From: Nitrosopumilus sp. b3
GTDB taxonomy: Archaea; Thermoproteota; Nitrososphaeria; Nitrososphaerales; Nitrosopumilaceae
DNA length: 64,000 nt
Assembly: GCF_014078525.1 (NCBI RefSeq)
Contig: NZ_MU078693.1
Span: 248,001-312,000, forward strand
Direction of reading: 5' to 3'
This document shows positions 1 to 10,200 of this stretch, in pieces (the first letter of the stretch is position 1; every line of letters begins with the position of its first letter). The notes beneath the pieces are model-generated. The model was given only the letters and a program-made list of their open reading frames with translations, made no database searches and was not told the DNA's origin. The position numbers were made by a program, and so were the translations under genes.

Positions 1-311
1 ATTAGGTAATCATATTGTAAATTATGCGAAACAGTTTTTACATTTTTATTTTGTATATCGATTTTTACAATTTCATCTTTAATGAAATTGATATCTTTTT
101 TTGATAATTCATTTAATGATCCAATTGAATTTTCAAAAGTTCGTGTTCCATTAATTATCCATAATTTTGCAAATCCTACCATAAACCAATCTTTTTTATC
201 AATTACAGTAATTTTTACTTGCGATGAAGATAGAGAATTTCTTAATTCATTTGCGGAGGATAGTCCACCAAAGCCTCCCCCTAAAATAACAATATGTGGG
301 ATATCAGTCAA
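1..311 (-). CDS. NAD(P)/FAD-dependent oxidoreductase, NDH-2/SQR-like, N-terminal part (cut by window start)
   Basis: Read directly on the minus strand from a TTG at 311; the frame is open to the window edge (103 codons). The start is followed by a Rossmann dinucleotide-binding motif (VILGGGFGGLSSANELR), then IDKKDWFMVGFAKLWIINGT, the pattern at the N-terminus of type II NADH dehydrogenase and sulfide:quinone oxidoreductase flavoproteins, which pass electrons to membrane quinone. The redox-active parts lie outside the window, so the substrate cannot be decided. It begins one base after the stop of the upstream SDR on the same strand, so the two are probably co-transcribed. The TTG start is inferred from this spacing and from the lack of another start before the glycine motif. 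Confidence 0.8.
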   Translation of the reverse strand, partial: MTDIPHIVILGGGFGGLSSANELRNSLSSSQVKITVIDKKDWFMVGFAKLWIINGTRTFENSIGSLNELSKKDINFIKDEIVKIDIQNKNVKTVSHNLQYDYL

Positions 312-312
312 C

Positions 313-1053
313 TTAACGTTCTTGTGTTGTGGGTCTTATCAAAATTTCATTTACATTAACATGGGGCGGAGATTTAACTGCATACAAAATTGCATTTGCA
401 ATGTCTTCTGCTTGTAATGCTTCCATCTTCTTTGCATTTTCAACAAATCCTTTCAAGGATTCATCAGTAATTGTATCATTGAGTTCTGTTGCAACAACAC
501 CAGGTTCTATACTAGTAACTCTAATTTTAGATCGTACACTAAATTCTTGTCGTAATCCCTCACTAAATGCAGCAACTGCATGCTTTGTTGCACAATAAAC
601 ACTTCCTGCAGGGAAAACAATTCTTCCAGCTACAGAAGAGAGATTTACAATATGACCCGATTTTTTATCTTTCATATGAGAAATTACTGCAGCAGTAGAA
701 TACAATACCCCTTTAATATTTACATCAATCATTTTATCCCATTCATCTATTTTTAGACTTTTGAAAAAGCTCAAAGGCATCAAGCCTGCGTTATTTACTA
801 AAATATCAATAGAACCCCATTTGTCTAAAACTGCATTAGCAAAATTATCACATTCAGTTTTTTGGGTCACATCTAATTTTTGGAAAAATACTTCCCCACC
901 ATTGGCAGAAATTTTTTTTGCAAGTTCTTCTAATCTGTCAACTCTTCTAGCTCCTATAGCTACTTTAGCACCTGCTTTTGATAATGTCAATGCAGTAGCA
1001 AAACCAATGCCACTACTTGCGCCTGTAATAATAGCAACTTTATCTTTAATCAT
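313..1053 (-). CDS. SDR family NAD(P)-dependent oxidoreductase
   Basis: 246 residues, the usual length of a classical short-chain dehydrogenase. The cofactor motif TGASSGIG is at residues 10-17, NNAG at 87-90, the catalytic Ser near 139 and the YxxxK motif (YCATK) at 153-157, so the catalytic set is complete. ARR after the second strand suggests NADP(H) preference, an inference. Such enzymes are cytosolic oxidoreductases acting on alcohols or ketones; the substrate cannot be read from sequence. It lies directly upstream of the truncated flavoprotein gene (one-base gap), implying an operon. Two other SDRs occur in the window (35,886 and 47,064). Confidence 0.93.
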   Translation of the reverse strand: MIKDKVAIITGASSGIGFATALTLSKAGAKVAIGARRVDRLEELAKKISANGGEVFFQKLDVTQKTECDNFANAVLDKWGSIDILVNNAGLMPLSFFKSLKIDEWDKMIDVNIKGVLYSTAAVISHMKDKKSGHIVNLSSVAGRIVFPAGSVYCATKHAVAAFSEGLRQEFSVRSKIRVTSIEPGVVATELNDTITDESLKGFVENAKKMEALQAEDIANAILYAVKSPPHVNVNEILIRPTTQER

Positions 1054-1163
1054 CTAAATTTCCTAAACAAATTATCATTGTAAAAATGTTTAGAAGTTTT
1101 GAAAATGTAAATTGGATATAAAGTTGTGGCACCTTTATTAAAAGAAAAGATGTAAGTTAATTT

Positions 1164-1385
1164 ATGAAATCTGAAAATTGCGCATATTGTGGTGATTTGA
1201 CAGATTTACCTTTTCAATGTAATTATTGTAAAGATCCTTTTTGTTCAGAACATAGACTTCCTGAAGAGCATAGATGTGTAAAACTCAGTCAGATTAGAGC
1301 AAAAAGATTTGGGGAAAAAAAAGTAATTCGAGACGGAGGTCCAAATAAGCCAAATATCTTCAAACGGATTTTTGGACGATTTTAA
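1164..1385 (+). CDS. AN1-type zinc finger protein
   Basis: 73 residues. Residues 6-38 fit the AN1 zinc finger pattern exactly: C6-x2-C9-x9-C19-x2-C22-x4-C27-x2-H30-x5-H36-x-C38, giving two zinc sites. The C-terminal half is basic (QIRAKRFGEKK) and could contact nucleic acid or acidic partners. AN1 domains are common in eukaryotic ubiquitin-related stress proteins; in Thaumarchaeota they occur as small stand-alone proteins of unknown role. TTTATTAAA about 27 bp before the ATG suggests a leaderless transcript. It converges with a small membrane protein gene. Confidence 0.88.
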   Translation: MKSENCAYCGDLTDLPFQCNYCKDPFCSEHRLPEEHRCVKLSQIRAKRFGEKKVIRDGGPNKPNIFKRIFGRF

Positions 1386-1387
1386 AA

Positions 1388-1672
1388 TCAATACGGACTT
1401 TTGTCAGGTGATATTTTTGCACGTCTTCCTTGATAAATAAGTGCAATAGCGAGTGCAAACATTACCATTGCAGTTAGTGGAAAATTCTGTGGGGCAGGCA
1501 AAATAAACCAATAGTACACACCAAAACCAATTGATACAATTGCTTGAACCCATAATTTTATCCATTTTGGGGCCTTGATTATTCTACTAATTGCTTCCAC
1601 TACAAAAATTCCAATTACAGGATAAATTGTATAGAATAAAAAATCAATTACGTCAACACCTGTATGAGACAT
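1388..1672 (-). CDS. Small membrane protein, unknown function
   Basis: 94 residues with about three hydrophobic segments (around residues 10-28, 38-58 and 62-82) and a basic, hydrophilic C-terminus (GRRAKISPDKSPY), so an integral membrane protein. No catalytic motif was recognised. A TATA-like AATTATACC lies about 27 bp before the ATG on the minus strand, consistent with its own leaderless promoter between it and the GINS gene. Convergent with the AN1 gene with a 2-base gap. Confidence 0.7.
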   Translation of the reverse strand: MSHTGVDVIDFLFYTIYPVIGIFVVEAISRIIKAPKWIKLWVQAIVSIGFGVYYWFILPAPQNFPLTAMVMFALAIALIYQGRRAKISPDKSPY

Positions 1673-1704
1673 TTATCATCAAAAGAAATAGGTATAATTT
1701 CTAT

Positions 1705-2262
1705 CTAATCTTCCCAGCGTACTTTGGTTGCAATATTCTTGGAAATTAAGGCTTGGGCATTCTCATAGGGAATAGTTGCAATATCCTCAGGTTTGAAAGG
1801 GCCATATTTTTCAAGATCTGCTCCAACGATTTCATCTACTTCATTAAGAAATCTAATGACAATTTTTTTCGTCTTGTGATTTTGAGCTAATGATTCAAGA
1901 AATTTTGATTTTCCATGAATTGTTGCTGATATAATCATTTCAATTCTTTCTTTTTCTTCTTCTTTTGAATCCAGAATGAATTTTTCTTCATCTAAAAGAA
2001 ATCCAATTTCTGTTTCAGAAGATTTCAAAATTTTATCTAATCTTAGATTTATTAATAATGATGATAATTCAGTTGCCATTTCTATCATTGTATCTTTAAT
2101 TTTACTTTCTACTCCATCAAATTCTTGTTTTCTTAAATTTCCAATAAAATCAGCAAGATCCCGATAAAAATTTGAATCTATTTCTAAAAGAGAATCATTT
2201 TCAACTTCTCGCAAAACAATATGATGCAACGAATTGATATCAATTGGATTTGATTCAGACAT
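1705..2262 (-). CDS. GINS family replication protein (Gins51-like)
   Basis: 185 residues. An all-helical N-terminal region (about 1-125) is followed by a small C-terminal domain (about 128-185) with the pattern KKIVIRFLNEVDEIVGADLE then YGPFKPEDIATIPYENA, typical of the B-domain of archaeal Gins51/Psf-type subunits: GINS tethers MCM helicase and the primase or polymerase at the fork as part of a CMG-like complex. This order (helical A-domain first, B-domain last) is that of Gins51. Other replisome genes lie within 15 kb (both PolD subunits, Orc1/Cdc6, candidate origin). Divergent from glnA. Confidence 0.85.
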   Translation of the reverse strand: MSESNPIDINSLHHIVLREVENDSLLEIDSNFYRDLADFIGNLRKQEFDGVESKIKDTMIEMATELSSLLINLRLDKILKSSETEIGFLLDEEKFILDSKEEEKERIEMIISATIHGKSKFLESLAQNHKTKKIVIRFLNEVDEIVGADLEKYGPFKPEDIATIPYENAQALISKNIATKVRWED

Positions 2263-2316
2263 TTCTTACCTAATCCTTAAATGCTGGATGTATTTGTGTT
2301 TGATTGAAGTAAAAAA

Positions 2317-3777
2317 TTGCCCTATAAAGTGAGTCATGGTAAAGCAATACAAGTAACATATTCACCCGATGAAGTTTTCTCCAGAATTCAACATGAAGGT
2401 ATCCAATTTATCGATTTACAATTTACCGGTTTAACAGGTCATTTCCATCATACCACAATTTCAGCTGATACTTTTACACCTGAACAAATGAGAGATGGAT
2501 TGCCAAAATTAGATGGTTCGTCCATAGTTGGGTTTGCTAGTATTAATGATTCAGATCTGCTTTTAAAACCAGATCCAAATACTTTTGCAATTATTCCATG
2601 GATGACTGAAAATAAAACTGCCAGACTTCTTTGTGATATTTACTGGGGAGAAAATCGAGGACGATTATCACGAGATCCAAGAGGGCTTTCTCAAAAAGCT
2701 GAAGAGTATATCAAATCTCAAGGATTTGATTTTAGTACATGGGGTCCAGAAGTAGAATTTTTTGTTTTTGATAAAGTTCATTGGGATGTTCTAACACCCT
2801 ATAAGGGCCAATCTTATTCAATTGAATCAAAAGAAGCTCCTTGGAGTCAATCAGGAGATGGATATCCAATGGGATTACAAGAAGGATACTATCCTAGTAC
2901 ACCATCAGACACTCTTACACCATATAGAAATGAATGTGTAAATATTCTAAAAAATAATTTTGGAATTTTATGTGATAATCATCATCATGAAGTCGCAACT
3001 GCTGGACAGTGTGAAATTGACATAAAATATGATTACATGACAAATGCTGCAGATGCTGCTCAGTCATACAAGTATGTAATTAGAAATGTCGCACAAAAAT
3101 ATGGAAAAGTTGCAACGATGATGCCAAAACCAATTGCCATGGATTCAGGTTCTGGAATGCATGTTAATGTTAGTTTATGGAAAGGAAAGGAGAATGCATT
3201 CTTTGATCCAGATGATGAGATTGAACTAAGTCAAACTGGGAGATATTTTTGTGGTGGAATTATTAATCATGCAAAAGCATTATCTGCAATTTGTAATCCT
3301 ACTACTAATTCATATCATAGATTAGTACCAGGTTATGAAGCTCCAGCATATGTTGCATGGAGTTCAGGAAACCGTTCTGCTATTGTAAGAGTTCCAAAAC
3401 ATCTAACAGGAAGAAGTTATGCTCATCTAAAAAGACTAGAGTTTAGAGCACCTGATCCTTCATCAAATCCATATCTAGTATTTGCTGCTGTTACTGCAGC
3501 TGGAATGGATGGAATAAAAAAGAAAATGGATCCTGGTGACGAGGTACGTGATGATATTTTCAAGATGACTAAATCAGATAGATCTAGAAGAGGCATAGGC
3601 GTTCTTCCAAAAAGTCTTGGAGAAGCATTAGATGAGTTAGAAAGTGACAGAAAATTCCTAAATTCAATTTTTCCAAATGATGTTATTGATAAAATTATAG
3701 AATTAGAAAGACGTGACCAACGTGAAATAGCAATTAGGCCACATCCACACGAATTTTATCTATACTTTGATGTTTAG
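2317..3777 (+). CDS. glnA: Type I glutamine synthetase
   Basis: 486 residues; condenses glutamate and ammonia to glutamine with ATP, the main nitrogen assimilation step and fitting for an ammonia oxidiser. The N-terminal beta-grasp domain (about 10-120) is followed by the catalytic domain with the metal/ammonia motif MDSGSGMHVNVSLW, the NPTTNSYHRLVPGYEAP segment and the ATP motif around NRSAIVRVP. The start is a TTG just after a purine-rich stretch; in-frame GTG at 2329 is an alternative. It converges with a small membrane protein gene, overlapping its stop by 4 bases. Confidence 0.97.
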   Translation: MPYKVSHGKAIQVTYSPDEVFSRIQHEGIQFIDLQFTGLTGHFHHTTISADTFTPEQMRDGLPKLDGSSIVGFASINDSDLLLKPDPNTFAIIPWMTENKTARLLCDIYWGENRGRLSRDPRGLSQKAEEYIKSQGFDFSTWGPEVEFFVFDKVHWDVLTPYKGQSYSIESKEAPWSQSGDGYPMGLQEGYYPSTPSDTLTPYRNECVNILKNNFGILCDNHHHEVATAGQCEIDIKYDYMTNAADAAQSYKYVIRNVAQKYGKVATMMPKPIAMDSGSGMHVNVSLWKGKENAFFDPDDEIELSQTGRYFCGGIINHAKALSAICNPTTNSYHRLVPGYEAPAYVAWSSGNRSAIVRVPKHLTGRSYAHLKRLEFRAPDPSSNPYLVFAAVTAAGMDGIKKKMDPGDEVRDDIFKMTKSDRSRRGIGVLPKSLGEALDELESDRKFLNSIFPNDVIDKIIELERRDQREIAIRPHPHEFYLYFDV

Positions 3778-4052
3778 ATTCTTCCGGTAAGTGCAATAAT
3801 ATAGTATAATGAAATTGCCATTAAGGCAAATCCTCCTCCAAGAAATATTTCTCGTTTCTTTTCAGATGTAGCAGCTTTATACAGTAAAACTCCACCTGCA
3901 AGACCTACAAACAATATCAAAACTCCAATAATTACACTATCAAAACTTGTGTTGGTAATTAATGGATGAAAAAACCCAGCAAGCAATGCAAAGAATGCAA
4001 CAAGGTAAATGTACTTAAAACCTGCAAGAATTTTTGAAGATGTTTTGTTCAA
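3774..4052 (-). CDS. Small membrane protein, unknown function
   Basis: 92 residues from a TTG. Three hydrophobic helices (about 13-30, 38-58 and 70-88) separated by short loops; KAATSEKKRE is the only strongly charged loop. No recognised domain. The gene overlaps the 3' end of glnA by 4 bases in convergent orientation and is preceded by an AT-rich promoter-like stretch near 4,075-4,085. Confidence 0.62.
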   Translation of the reverse strand: MNKTSSKILAGFKYIYLVAFFALLAGFFHPLITNTSFDSVIIGVLILFVGLAGGVLLYKAATSEKKREIFLGGGFALMAISLYYIIALTGRI

Positions 4053-4107
4053 TGGAGTTTGTAAATATGGTAATCAAATAAACTTTTGAAAAATTTTTAA
4101 AAATAAT

Positions 4108-5820
4108 TTACATCATTCCGCCCATGTCAGGCATTCCACCCATTCCAGGTGGCATTCCACCCATTCCAGGTGGCATTCCACCCATTCCAGGTGGCATTCC
4201 TCCTTCTCCTCCAGGTGGACCTCCTGCAGATTTTTGAGTAGCAATTACATCATCAATTCTAAGAATCATACATGCTGCTTCTGCTGCTGCTGAGACTATC
4301 TGAAGTTTGACTGCTAGCGGTTCAATGATATCACTTGATTTCATATTACCGACTTTTCCTTTCATTACATCAATTCCAGTCCATTTTTCACCTTTCTGTT
4401 GTTTTGAACGAAGAAGCGTAAGTGTATCAATTGGATCCATTCCAGCATTTTCTGAAAGGGCTAATGGGATTGATTCTAAAGCATCAGCAAATTTTTCTGC
4501 AGCTAGTTGTTCTCTTCCTTCTAATGATTTTGCCCAACTTCTGAGTTTGGTTGCAGCAAATGTTTCAGGAGCGCCGCCACCTGCAACAATTTCAGGTTTT
4601 AGGATAACATCTTTGACAACCATAAGAGCATCATGAACAGAACGTTCAACCTCATCTACTACTCTTTGTGAACCACCACGAAGAAGTAAGGTTACAGATT
4701 TTGGATGTTTACATCCTTCGATAAATACCCATTTGTCTTCTTCAATTTTTCTTTCTTCAACAATTTCTGCAATTCCTAAATCTTTTTCAAAGAGATCATC
4801 GAGATTTGTAACTATTCTTGCACCAGTTGCTTTGGCAAGTTTTGTAAGATCACTTTCTTTGATTCTTCTTACTGCAATTATTCCTGCTTTTGCAAAATAA
4901 TGTTGAGCCATATCATCAAGTCCTTTTTGACATAGAACTACATTTGCTCCAGAGCCAATAACTTTGTCAACCATTGTCTTTAACATTCTGTTTTCTTCAT
5001 CCAGAAATGATTTTAGTTGTTGAGGGTTTGAAATGTTAATTTTAGCATCAGTTTCAGTTTTGCTAATCTCCAATGCAGTGTTAATTAATGCAATTTTAGC
5101 ATCAGTTATTTTTCTTGGCATTCCTCCATGAACTACTTCTTTGTCAAGTACTATACCTTGAATTATCATTGAATCTTTTACAGATCCACCTGCTTTCTTT
5201 TCTACTTTAATATCATCAATATCAACATCATAGTTTTCGCCATTCTTTTCTGCCACTGCAAGTACAGATTTTACAATAATATCTGCTAGTTGATCAGCGT
5301 CTTTTCTAACAAGTTTAGTTTGCATTGATGTTTTTGCAATTTTAGTTAAAATTGATTTATCATTTGAAGAAATTTTATCTGCGATACTTTCAAGAAATTC
5401 TTTAGCTTTCTTTGCTGCTTTTCTATAGCCATCAACAATAATTGTTGGATGAACATCTTGATCGATTAGAGATTCTGCGTGTTCTAGCAATGCACCTGCT
5501 AAGACAACAGCTGATGTTGTACCATCTCCAACTTCATTGTCTGTAGTTTTGGAAATTTCAACAAGCATTTTTGCTGCTGGATGTTGAACGTCAATTTCTT
5601 TAAGAATGGTTGCCCCATCATTTGTAATAGTAACATCGCCTAAGGAATCAACTAGCATTTTATCCATTCCTCTAGGACCTAGGCTGGTATGTACAATTTC
5701 AGCAATAATTTTAGATGCAGCGATATTGTTCTTTTGTGCTTCTCGCCCTTTGGTTTCTGAACCGCCTTCTTTTAGCAATACTACTGGCATATTTCCCTTT
5801 GAAGTGGCTTGCATACCCAT
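4108..5820 (-). CDS. ths: Thermosome (group II chaperonin) subunit
   Basis: 571 residues, normal length for an archaeal CCT/TriC-like chaperonin subunit, which forms a double-ring ATP-driven folding chamber in the cytosol. Visible: TNDGATIL near residue 70, the ATPase motif GDGTTSAVV near 100, the apical domain in the middle and an ATP-site return near 390-410. The C-terminus is a GGM-rich tail made of repeated GGMPPGM units. The longer open frame upstream runs over glyA and is rejected: a TATAAAAGG box at 5,851-5,843 lies about 28 bp before the ATG at 5,820, implying a leaderless start there (a second ATG is at 5,814). Confidence 0.97.
   Translation of the reverse strand: MGMQATSKGNMPVVLLKEGGSETKGREAQKNNIAASKIIAEIVHTSLGPRGMDKMLVDSLGDVTITNDGATILKEIDVQHPAAKMLVEISKTTDNEVGDGTTSAVVLAGALLEHAESLIDQDVHPTIIVDGYRKAAKKAKEFLESIADKISSNDKSILTKIAKTSMQTKLVRKDADQLADIIVKSVLAVAEKNGENYDVDIDDIKVEKKAGGSVKDSMIIQGIVLDKEVVHGGMPRKITDAKIALINTALEISKTETDAKINISNPQQLKSFLDEENRMLKTMVDKVIGSGANVVLCQKGLDDMAQHYFAKAGIIAVRRIKESDLTKLAKATGARIVTNLDDLFEKDLGIAEIVEERKIEEDKWVFIEGCKHPKSVTLLLRGGSQRVVDEVERSVHDALMVVKDVILKPEIVAGGGAPETFAATKLRSWAKSLEGREQLAAEKFADALESIPLALSENAGMDPIDTLTLLRSKQQKGEKWTGIDVMKGKVGNMKSSDIIEPLAVKLQIVSAAAEAACMILRIDDVIATQKSAGGPPGGEGGMPPGMGGMPPGMGGMPPGMGGMPDMGGMM
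4128..4204 (-). repeat. Tandem 24-base repeat encoding the GGM chaperonin tail
   Basis: The plus strand shows repeated copies of a unit beginning cattccacccattccaggtgg (24 bases per copy with the following bases), encoding repeated Gly-Gly-Met-Pro-Pro-Gly-Met-Gly on the minus strand. The near-identical nucleotide copies suggest recent unit duplication. The tail is a flexible chain at the ring floor, as in GroEL and some group II chaperonins. Confidence 0.8.
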
Positions 5821-5924
5821 AGATGCAAAAACTTCAGATTCCCCTTTTATACCTTCCAGATCAAGATGCGAAAAAAGTTGATCGTTATCGGTGTTTTTAA
5901 ATTGGGAAAATAAGGTTGCAAAAT
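5821..5924. promoter_or_regulatory. Divergent promoter region, thermosome and glyA
   Basis: About 100 bp separate two divergent starts. On the minus strand TATAAAAGG at 5,851-5,843, preceded by purine-rich GGAAGG that could serve as a BRE, is about 28 bp from the thermosome ATG. On the plus strand TTTTTAAAT at 5,894-5,902 is about 27 bp from the glyA ATG at 5,925. Both distances place transcription starts at the start codons. Confidence 0.65.
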
Positions 5925-7247
5925 ATGGCCAAATCTCAGAATAGGCAATCTTACAATAAAATTTTTGCAAAATTAAAGGAACATCACAAATGGTTTGAAA
6001 ATTCAATTCCATTGATTGCAAGTGAAAATATTCCGAGTCCAGCTGTTCGTGAAGCAATAATTTCTGATTTTGGAAATAGATATGCAGAAGGATGGCCTGG
6101 GGATAGGGTCTATGCAGGTTGTGCATACATTGATGATGTAGAGTTTGAATGTATGAAACTCGCTAAAAAATTATTTAAAGCAAAATTTGCTGATGTAAGA
6201 CCAATTTCAGGAGTTGTTGCAAATCTAGCAATTTATTCAGCTTTTACTAATCCTGGAGATGTAATGTTAGCACCTTCTATTCCAGCTGGTGGACATATTT
6301 CTCATGGAAAAAAAGAACATTCAGGAACTGCTGGTTTAGTTCATGGATTAGAAATTGAGTTCTATCCATTTGATGCAGAAGAGATGACAATTGATGTTGA
6401 TAAGACTAAGCAAAAATTAAAGGATTTAGAAAAATCCAAACGTCTTCCAAAAATGGCAATGTTTGGTGGTTCATTATTTTTGTTTCCTCATCCTGTCAAA
6501 GAATTATCAGATTTTCTAAAGAGTTATGATATTCATATTAATTATGATGCAGCACATGTTGCAGGTTTAATTGCAGGAGGAAAATTCCAAGATCCTTTGC
6601 GTGAAGGTGCTGATACTATGACTATGAGTACACACAAGACTTTGTTTGGACCTCAAGGGGGACTTGTGTTAGGTTCAGAGGAACATGAAGAAGTGATTAA
6701 AAAAGCAACATTTCCTGGTCTTACAAGTAGTCATCATATTCATCACATGGCTGGTAAGGCAGTTACTTTTGCAGAAGCTTTAGAGTTTGGAAAGGATTAT
6801 GCTACCAAAGTAATTAAAAATGCAAAGTCATTAGCAGATGCTCTAAGTGATGTTGGGTTCAAAGTCTTGGGAGAAAGTAAAGGATTTACACAGTCTCATC
6901 AAATAGCTGTGAATGTTTTAGATTATTCTGATGGTGGTAAAGTGGAAGCTGATTTAGAAAAAGCAAACATCATAGTAAATAGACAACTGATTCCAGGTGA
7001 TATTAAAGCTGGAAGAAATTATTTCCATCCAGGTGGAATTAGGTTAGGTGTTTCTGAAATCACACGACTTGGAATGAAAGAAGATGAGATGGAAGAGATT
7101 GCATCTTTTATCAAAAATATTGTAATTGAGAAAAAAGATCCAAAGAAAATTCTTTCGAAAGTTAAATCTTTTAGAAAGGATTTCCAGAAAGTCAAATTCT
7201 GTTTTGACAATAAGTTAGGTGCTTACGAATACGTTAAACTCAGATAA
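5925..7247 (+). CDS. glyA: Serine hydroxymethyltransferase
   Basis: 440 residues; PLP enzyme interconverting serine and glycine with transfer of a one-carbon unit to a folate or pterin carrier. The PLP-binding lysine sits in STHKTLFGPQGG, and the N-terminal SENIPSPAVREA and RYAEGWPGDRVYAGC segments are the usual SHMT substrate-binding parts. ATG at 5,925 is preferred over the in-frame TTG at 5,916 because the TATA-like TTTTTAAAT is 27 bp upstream and MAKSQNRQSYNK is a more usual beginning. Tail-to-tail with polC. Confidence 0.96.
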   Translation: MAKSQNRQSYNKIFAKLKEHHKWFENSIPLIASENIPSPAVREAIISDFGNRYAEGWPGDRVYAGCAYIDDVEFECMKLAKKLFKAKFADVRPISGVVANLAIYSAFTNPGDVMLAPSIPAGGHISHGKKEHSGTAGLVHGLEIEFYPFDAEEMTIDVDKTKQKLKDLEKSKRLPKMAMFGGSLFLFPHPVKELSDFLKSYDIHINYDAAHVAGLIAGGKFQDPLREGADTMTMSTHKTLFGPQGGLVLGSEEHEEVIKKATFPGLTSSHHIHHMAGKAVTFAEALEFGKDYATKVIKNAKSLADALSDVGFKVLGESKGFTQSHQIAVNVLDYSDGGKVEADLEKANIIVNRQLIPGDIKAGRNYFHPGGIRLGVSEITRLGMKEDEMEEIASFIKNIVIEKKDPKKILSKVKSFRKDFQKVKFCFDNKLGAYEYVKLR

Positions 7248-7250
7248 TCT

Positions 7251-10200
7251 TTAGGCATAATCTGTAAGGAGAGATTGATCTCCTTTATTTTTACCAAATA
7301 CAAGTTCAATTTCATCTGATAGTGCATGTATTCTTCCACGTTGATATTCACTTACATCGTATTTTTCAACTAATCTTTTTGCAAGTTTAAGATATTTTTC
7401 TACAGACCCTCTTGTGATTGTAGCAATTAGTTTATGGCCACAAATACATGTCTGAATCAAAGGCATTCTACGATATGATTTACCACAAGCAGTACACCTA
7501 AAATTTTGTCTAGCATATGCTCTAAGATTGCCCATGATGTCTGGAACTAGATGTGTTGAAATTACATTAGATACAATTTCTGAAGTATTTACTGCATCAA
7601 TTAAATCTGCATTTTTAACTTGCATATCAAATTTGTCTAGCATTGAACCAAGTGTAGAGTATGCGCTTCGAGATTTTGATGTGGTTAAAGATGATGTTGA
7701 ATGTGTAAAGAAATAATCATAAAATTGCCTTTCAGTTTCAAGTCTTGATTTTATGATATCAACAGATGCTATGTCAGATGCTTTATTTTCTTTAAATGTT
7801 GATTCAAAGAATTCCAAAGGAAGGAATTTTGTAACTTCAAGATTATGTGCCTGTGGTTGAGACTCATGGGGTAAAACTAAAGGTTGTACAAGTAATGGTG
7901 CATCCATTAATCCACCTATTCTATCAGATAGGAATTGTCTTGAAAAATTAAGTAGGCTATCCATTAGAAGCATTATTGAATCAGCATCACCATCTGCATC
8001 TCTTCTTTTTGCAGAATGCCAGTTTGGAGTTGCAAAACAAACATGGGTTTCAGTGTATCCAATAATTCTTCCTACAATTCCAACAGAAGTGTGAGGTGCT
8101 AAACCAATTATTAGATGTCCGATTAGTTCTTTTGAATTGTTTACATTATAAAATGCAGATGTGCCGTAAAATTTCTGTAAAAGGGCATCAATGTATTTAC
8201 AAGTTGAGACAAGATATTTTCCACTTTCGTACGGAATTATGACATCTTGCATACGAAGTTCAATGATTTGATCTGAGTTTTCAAGTGGATTACCATCTGC
8301 ATCATGAAAATATCCAAGTTGTTTTAGTTTTTCAATTGATGTTCCAATCCAAGATGGTTTAAAATGAGTTAATGGTGAATTTGTTGCATCAAATCTAACA
8401 GTTCCATCTTTGAAAGTTGTTAATCCAAAATTTTGTCGTGTAAGTCCTTTCTCTAGAGGTTCTGCAATTTTGTCTTGATTGATTAATTCTTTAACACCTT
8501 TGAATGGTTCTTTTGCACGAAGTCCCATTTTTTCTTGTGCCAAAAGTAATCTTGTTTTTAGCGGAAATTCTTTGTGAGAATGTGCAGGAGCTTTGCGCTT
8601 ACATTTTTCACAAAATGGTTCATTGAGAGTATCTCTGCAATTAGTGCATCGATAGGTTATTGATGTTTTAACACCACAGTTTGAACATTTTATCCCAATT
8701 GAAGGCTCATTGCATTGATTGCAAATTCTGTTAAAGATATTTGCAAAAAAGTGTTCATTCCTAGATGCCTTTAAAAGATCTCTAGTAGGCCCTCCTTTGT
8801 CACTTACTGGGAATAAGACGTGGGTTGGAGGTTTCATTTGTCTTGCTGCTGCTTTTTCGGGTCTTCCTATTCGAACACCGACTGAAGTTGAAAATTTATT
8901 TTTAATTTTAATACCAGATGCTTTTGAAATTATTTCAGGAACTGAAAAATCATTTATTGTTGGTTTTTCTCTAAATAATAAATTAAAGAATATTTTTGCT
9001 TCTTGGTTTTCTAGAATTAATTTTTGATTGTCGATTTTATGAGGAGTGCCAAGATTTTCAAGAATTTTTTTAATTTTAATTGGATACTCAATTGATGTCT
9101 CATTTGCATTGATTGGCTCTAAGAGAATAGAAAGATCTTCAGATGAAATTTTATCCCAAAAATAGAGATAACGAGGATGAAGTGGAATTTTAAAATCAAG
9201 TGAAATTTTTATTGCTTCATCAACTGAAGGTGTTTTATTTATGAATTGTTTTAAAAATTCAGAGTCAAGATTTTGAATTTTTTGTTTTAATTCTTCAATC
9301 CAAAATTCTTCAACATATCCAGATGGAGTTAATTGTGCATTATTTTCAAGAAAATCTCCAAATGAAATTAGAATATCTCCCAGATGTAAAATTTTTTCAA
9401 TTTCATTTTTTATTTGTAATGCATGTTTTACATCCATAATTTTTACTACATCACCATTATTGAGACGAACAGTTGGTGTATCTATTGAATCAACAAAGGC
9501 AACTGTTGCTCCTTTTCCAGGAATGTCAATTTTGATTTGTGTACCTACTGCTACTGTATGATCAAGAATTTCAGCTATTACAGGATGAATTCCAACTGCC
9601 GCAAATCCTGTATTACATGCTCTTCCATATCTTAATCGAAATCCACCTAGTTTGTTAGGCATGGATAATACTGATCTTCCAGTAATTACCTCTCGCATTC
9701 TCTTTGCAGCTGCATCCTCTTGATTATCGCCAGTTTGAACTGCTCCTTTAAGATCATTGAGCCATTCCCAACCATCTAAATTGTATAATTCAATTCTTTT
9801 TAGAAGTTTTTTTGATCTTCCAATTAATCCATCATTTAAAACTCGTAATGCTCCACCTCTAACTCTATCAGTTTTGATTCGTGTCATAGATTTGTGATTT
9901 ACAACTTCATAAGGATCTGTATCTACACCATCTAGCTCCACAGGAAGATTAGAAATTACATGTTCAATATCTTCATCTAGGATATGAAATTGGAAGCTAC
10001 TAGCTTCTCTTTCATAGATTCTTAATTCTTCAACAAATCTACCTGTTTCATCATCAAATGAGTTTGCTTGATATTTAGATAGTCCAGATGCCTTTCTCAC
10101 ATGGTCTGCAATTAACATTGTTACAGCAGATTCTGTTCCACCAGCTGAACGCATTGGACCTGCTATTGAAACTGAGAGATAATCAGTACCATCTTTGTTT

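Noticed and set aside
82-417. Plus-strand open frame of 111 codons at the window start
   Set aside because: It lies opposite the truncated flavoprotein and SDR genes, whose motifs are clear; its translation has no domain and is the shadow of those genes.
5821-6126. 102-residue N-terminal extension of the thermosome frame
   Set aside because: It runs antisense over glyA and lacks chaperonin character; TATAAAAGG at 5,851 gives a leaderless ATG at 5,820.
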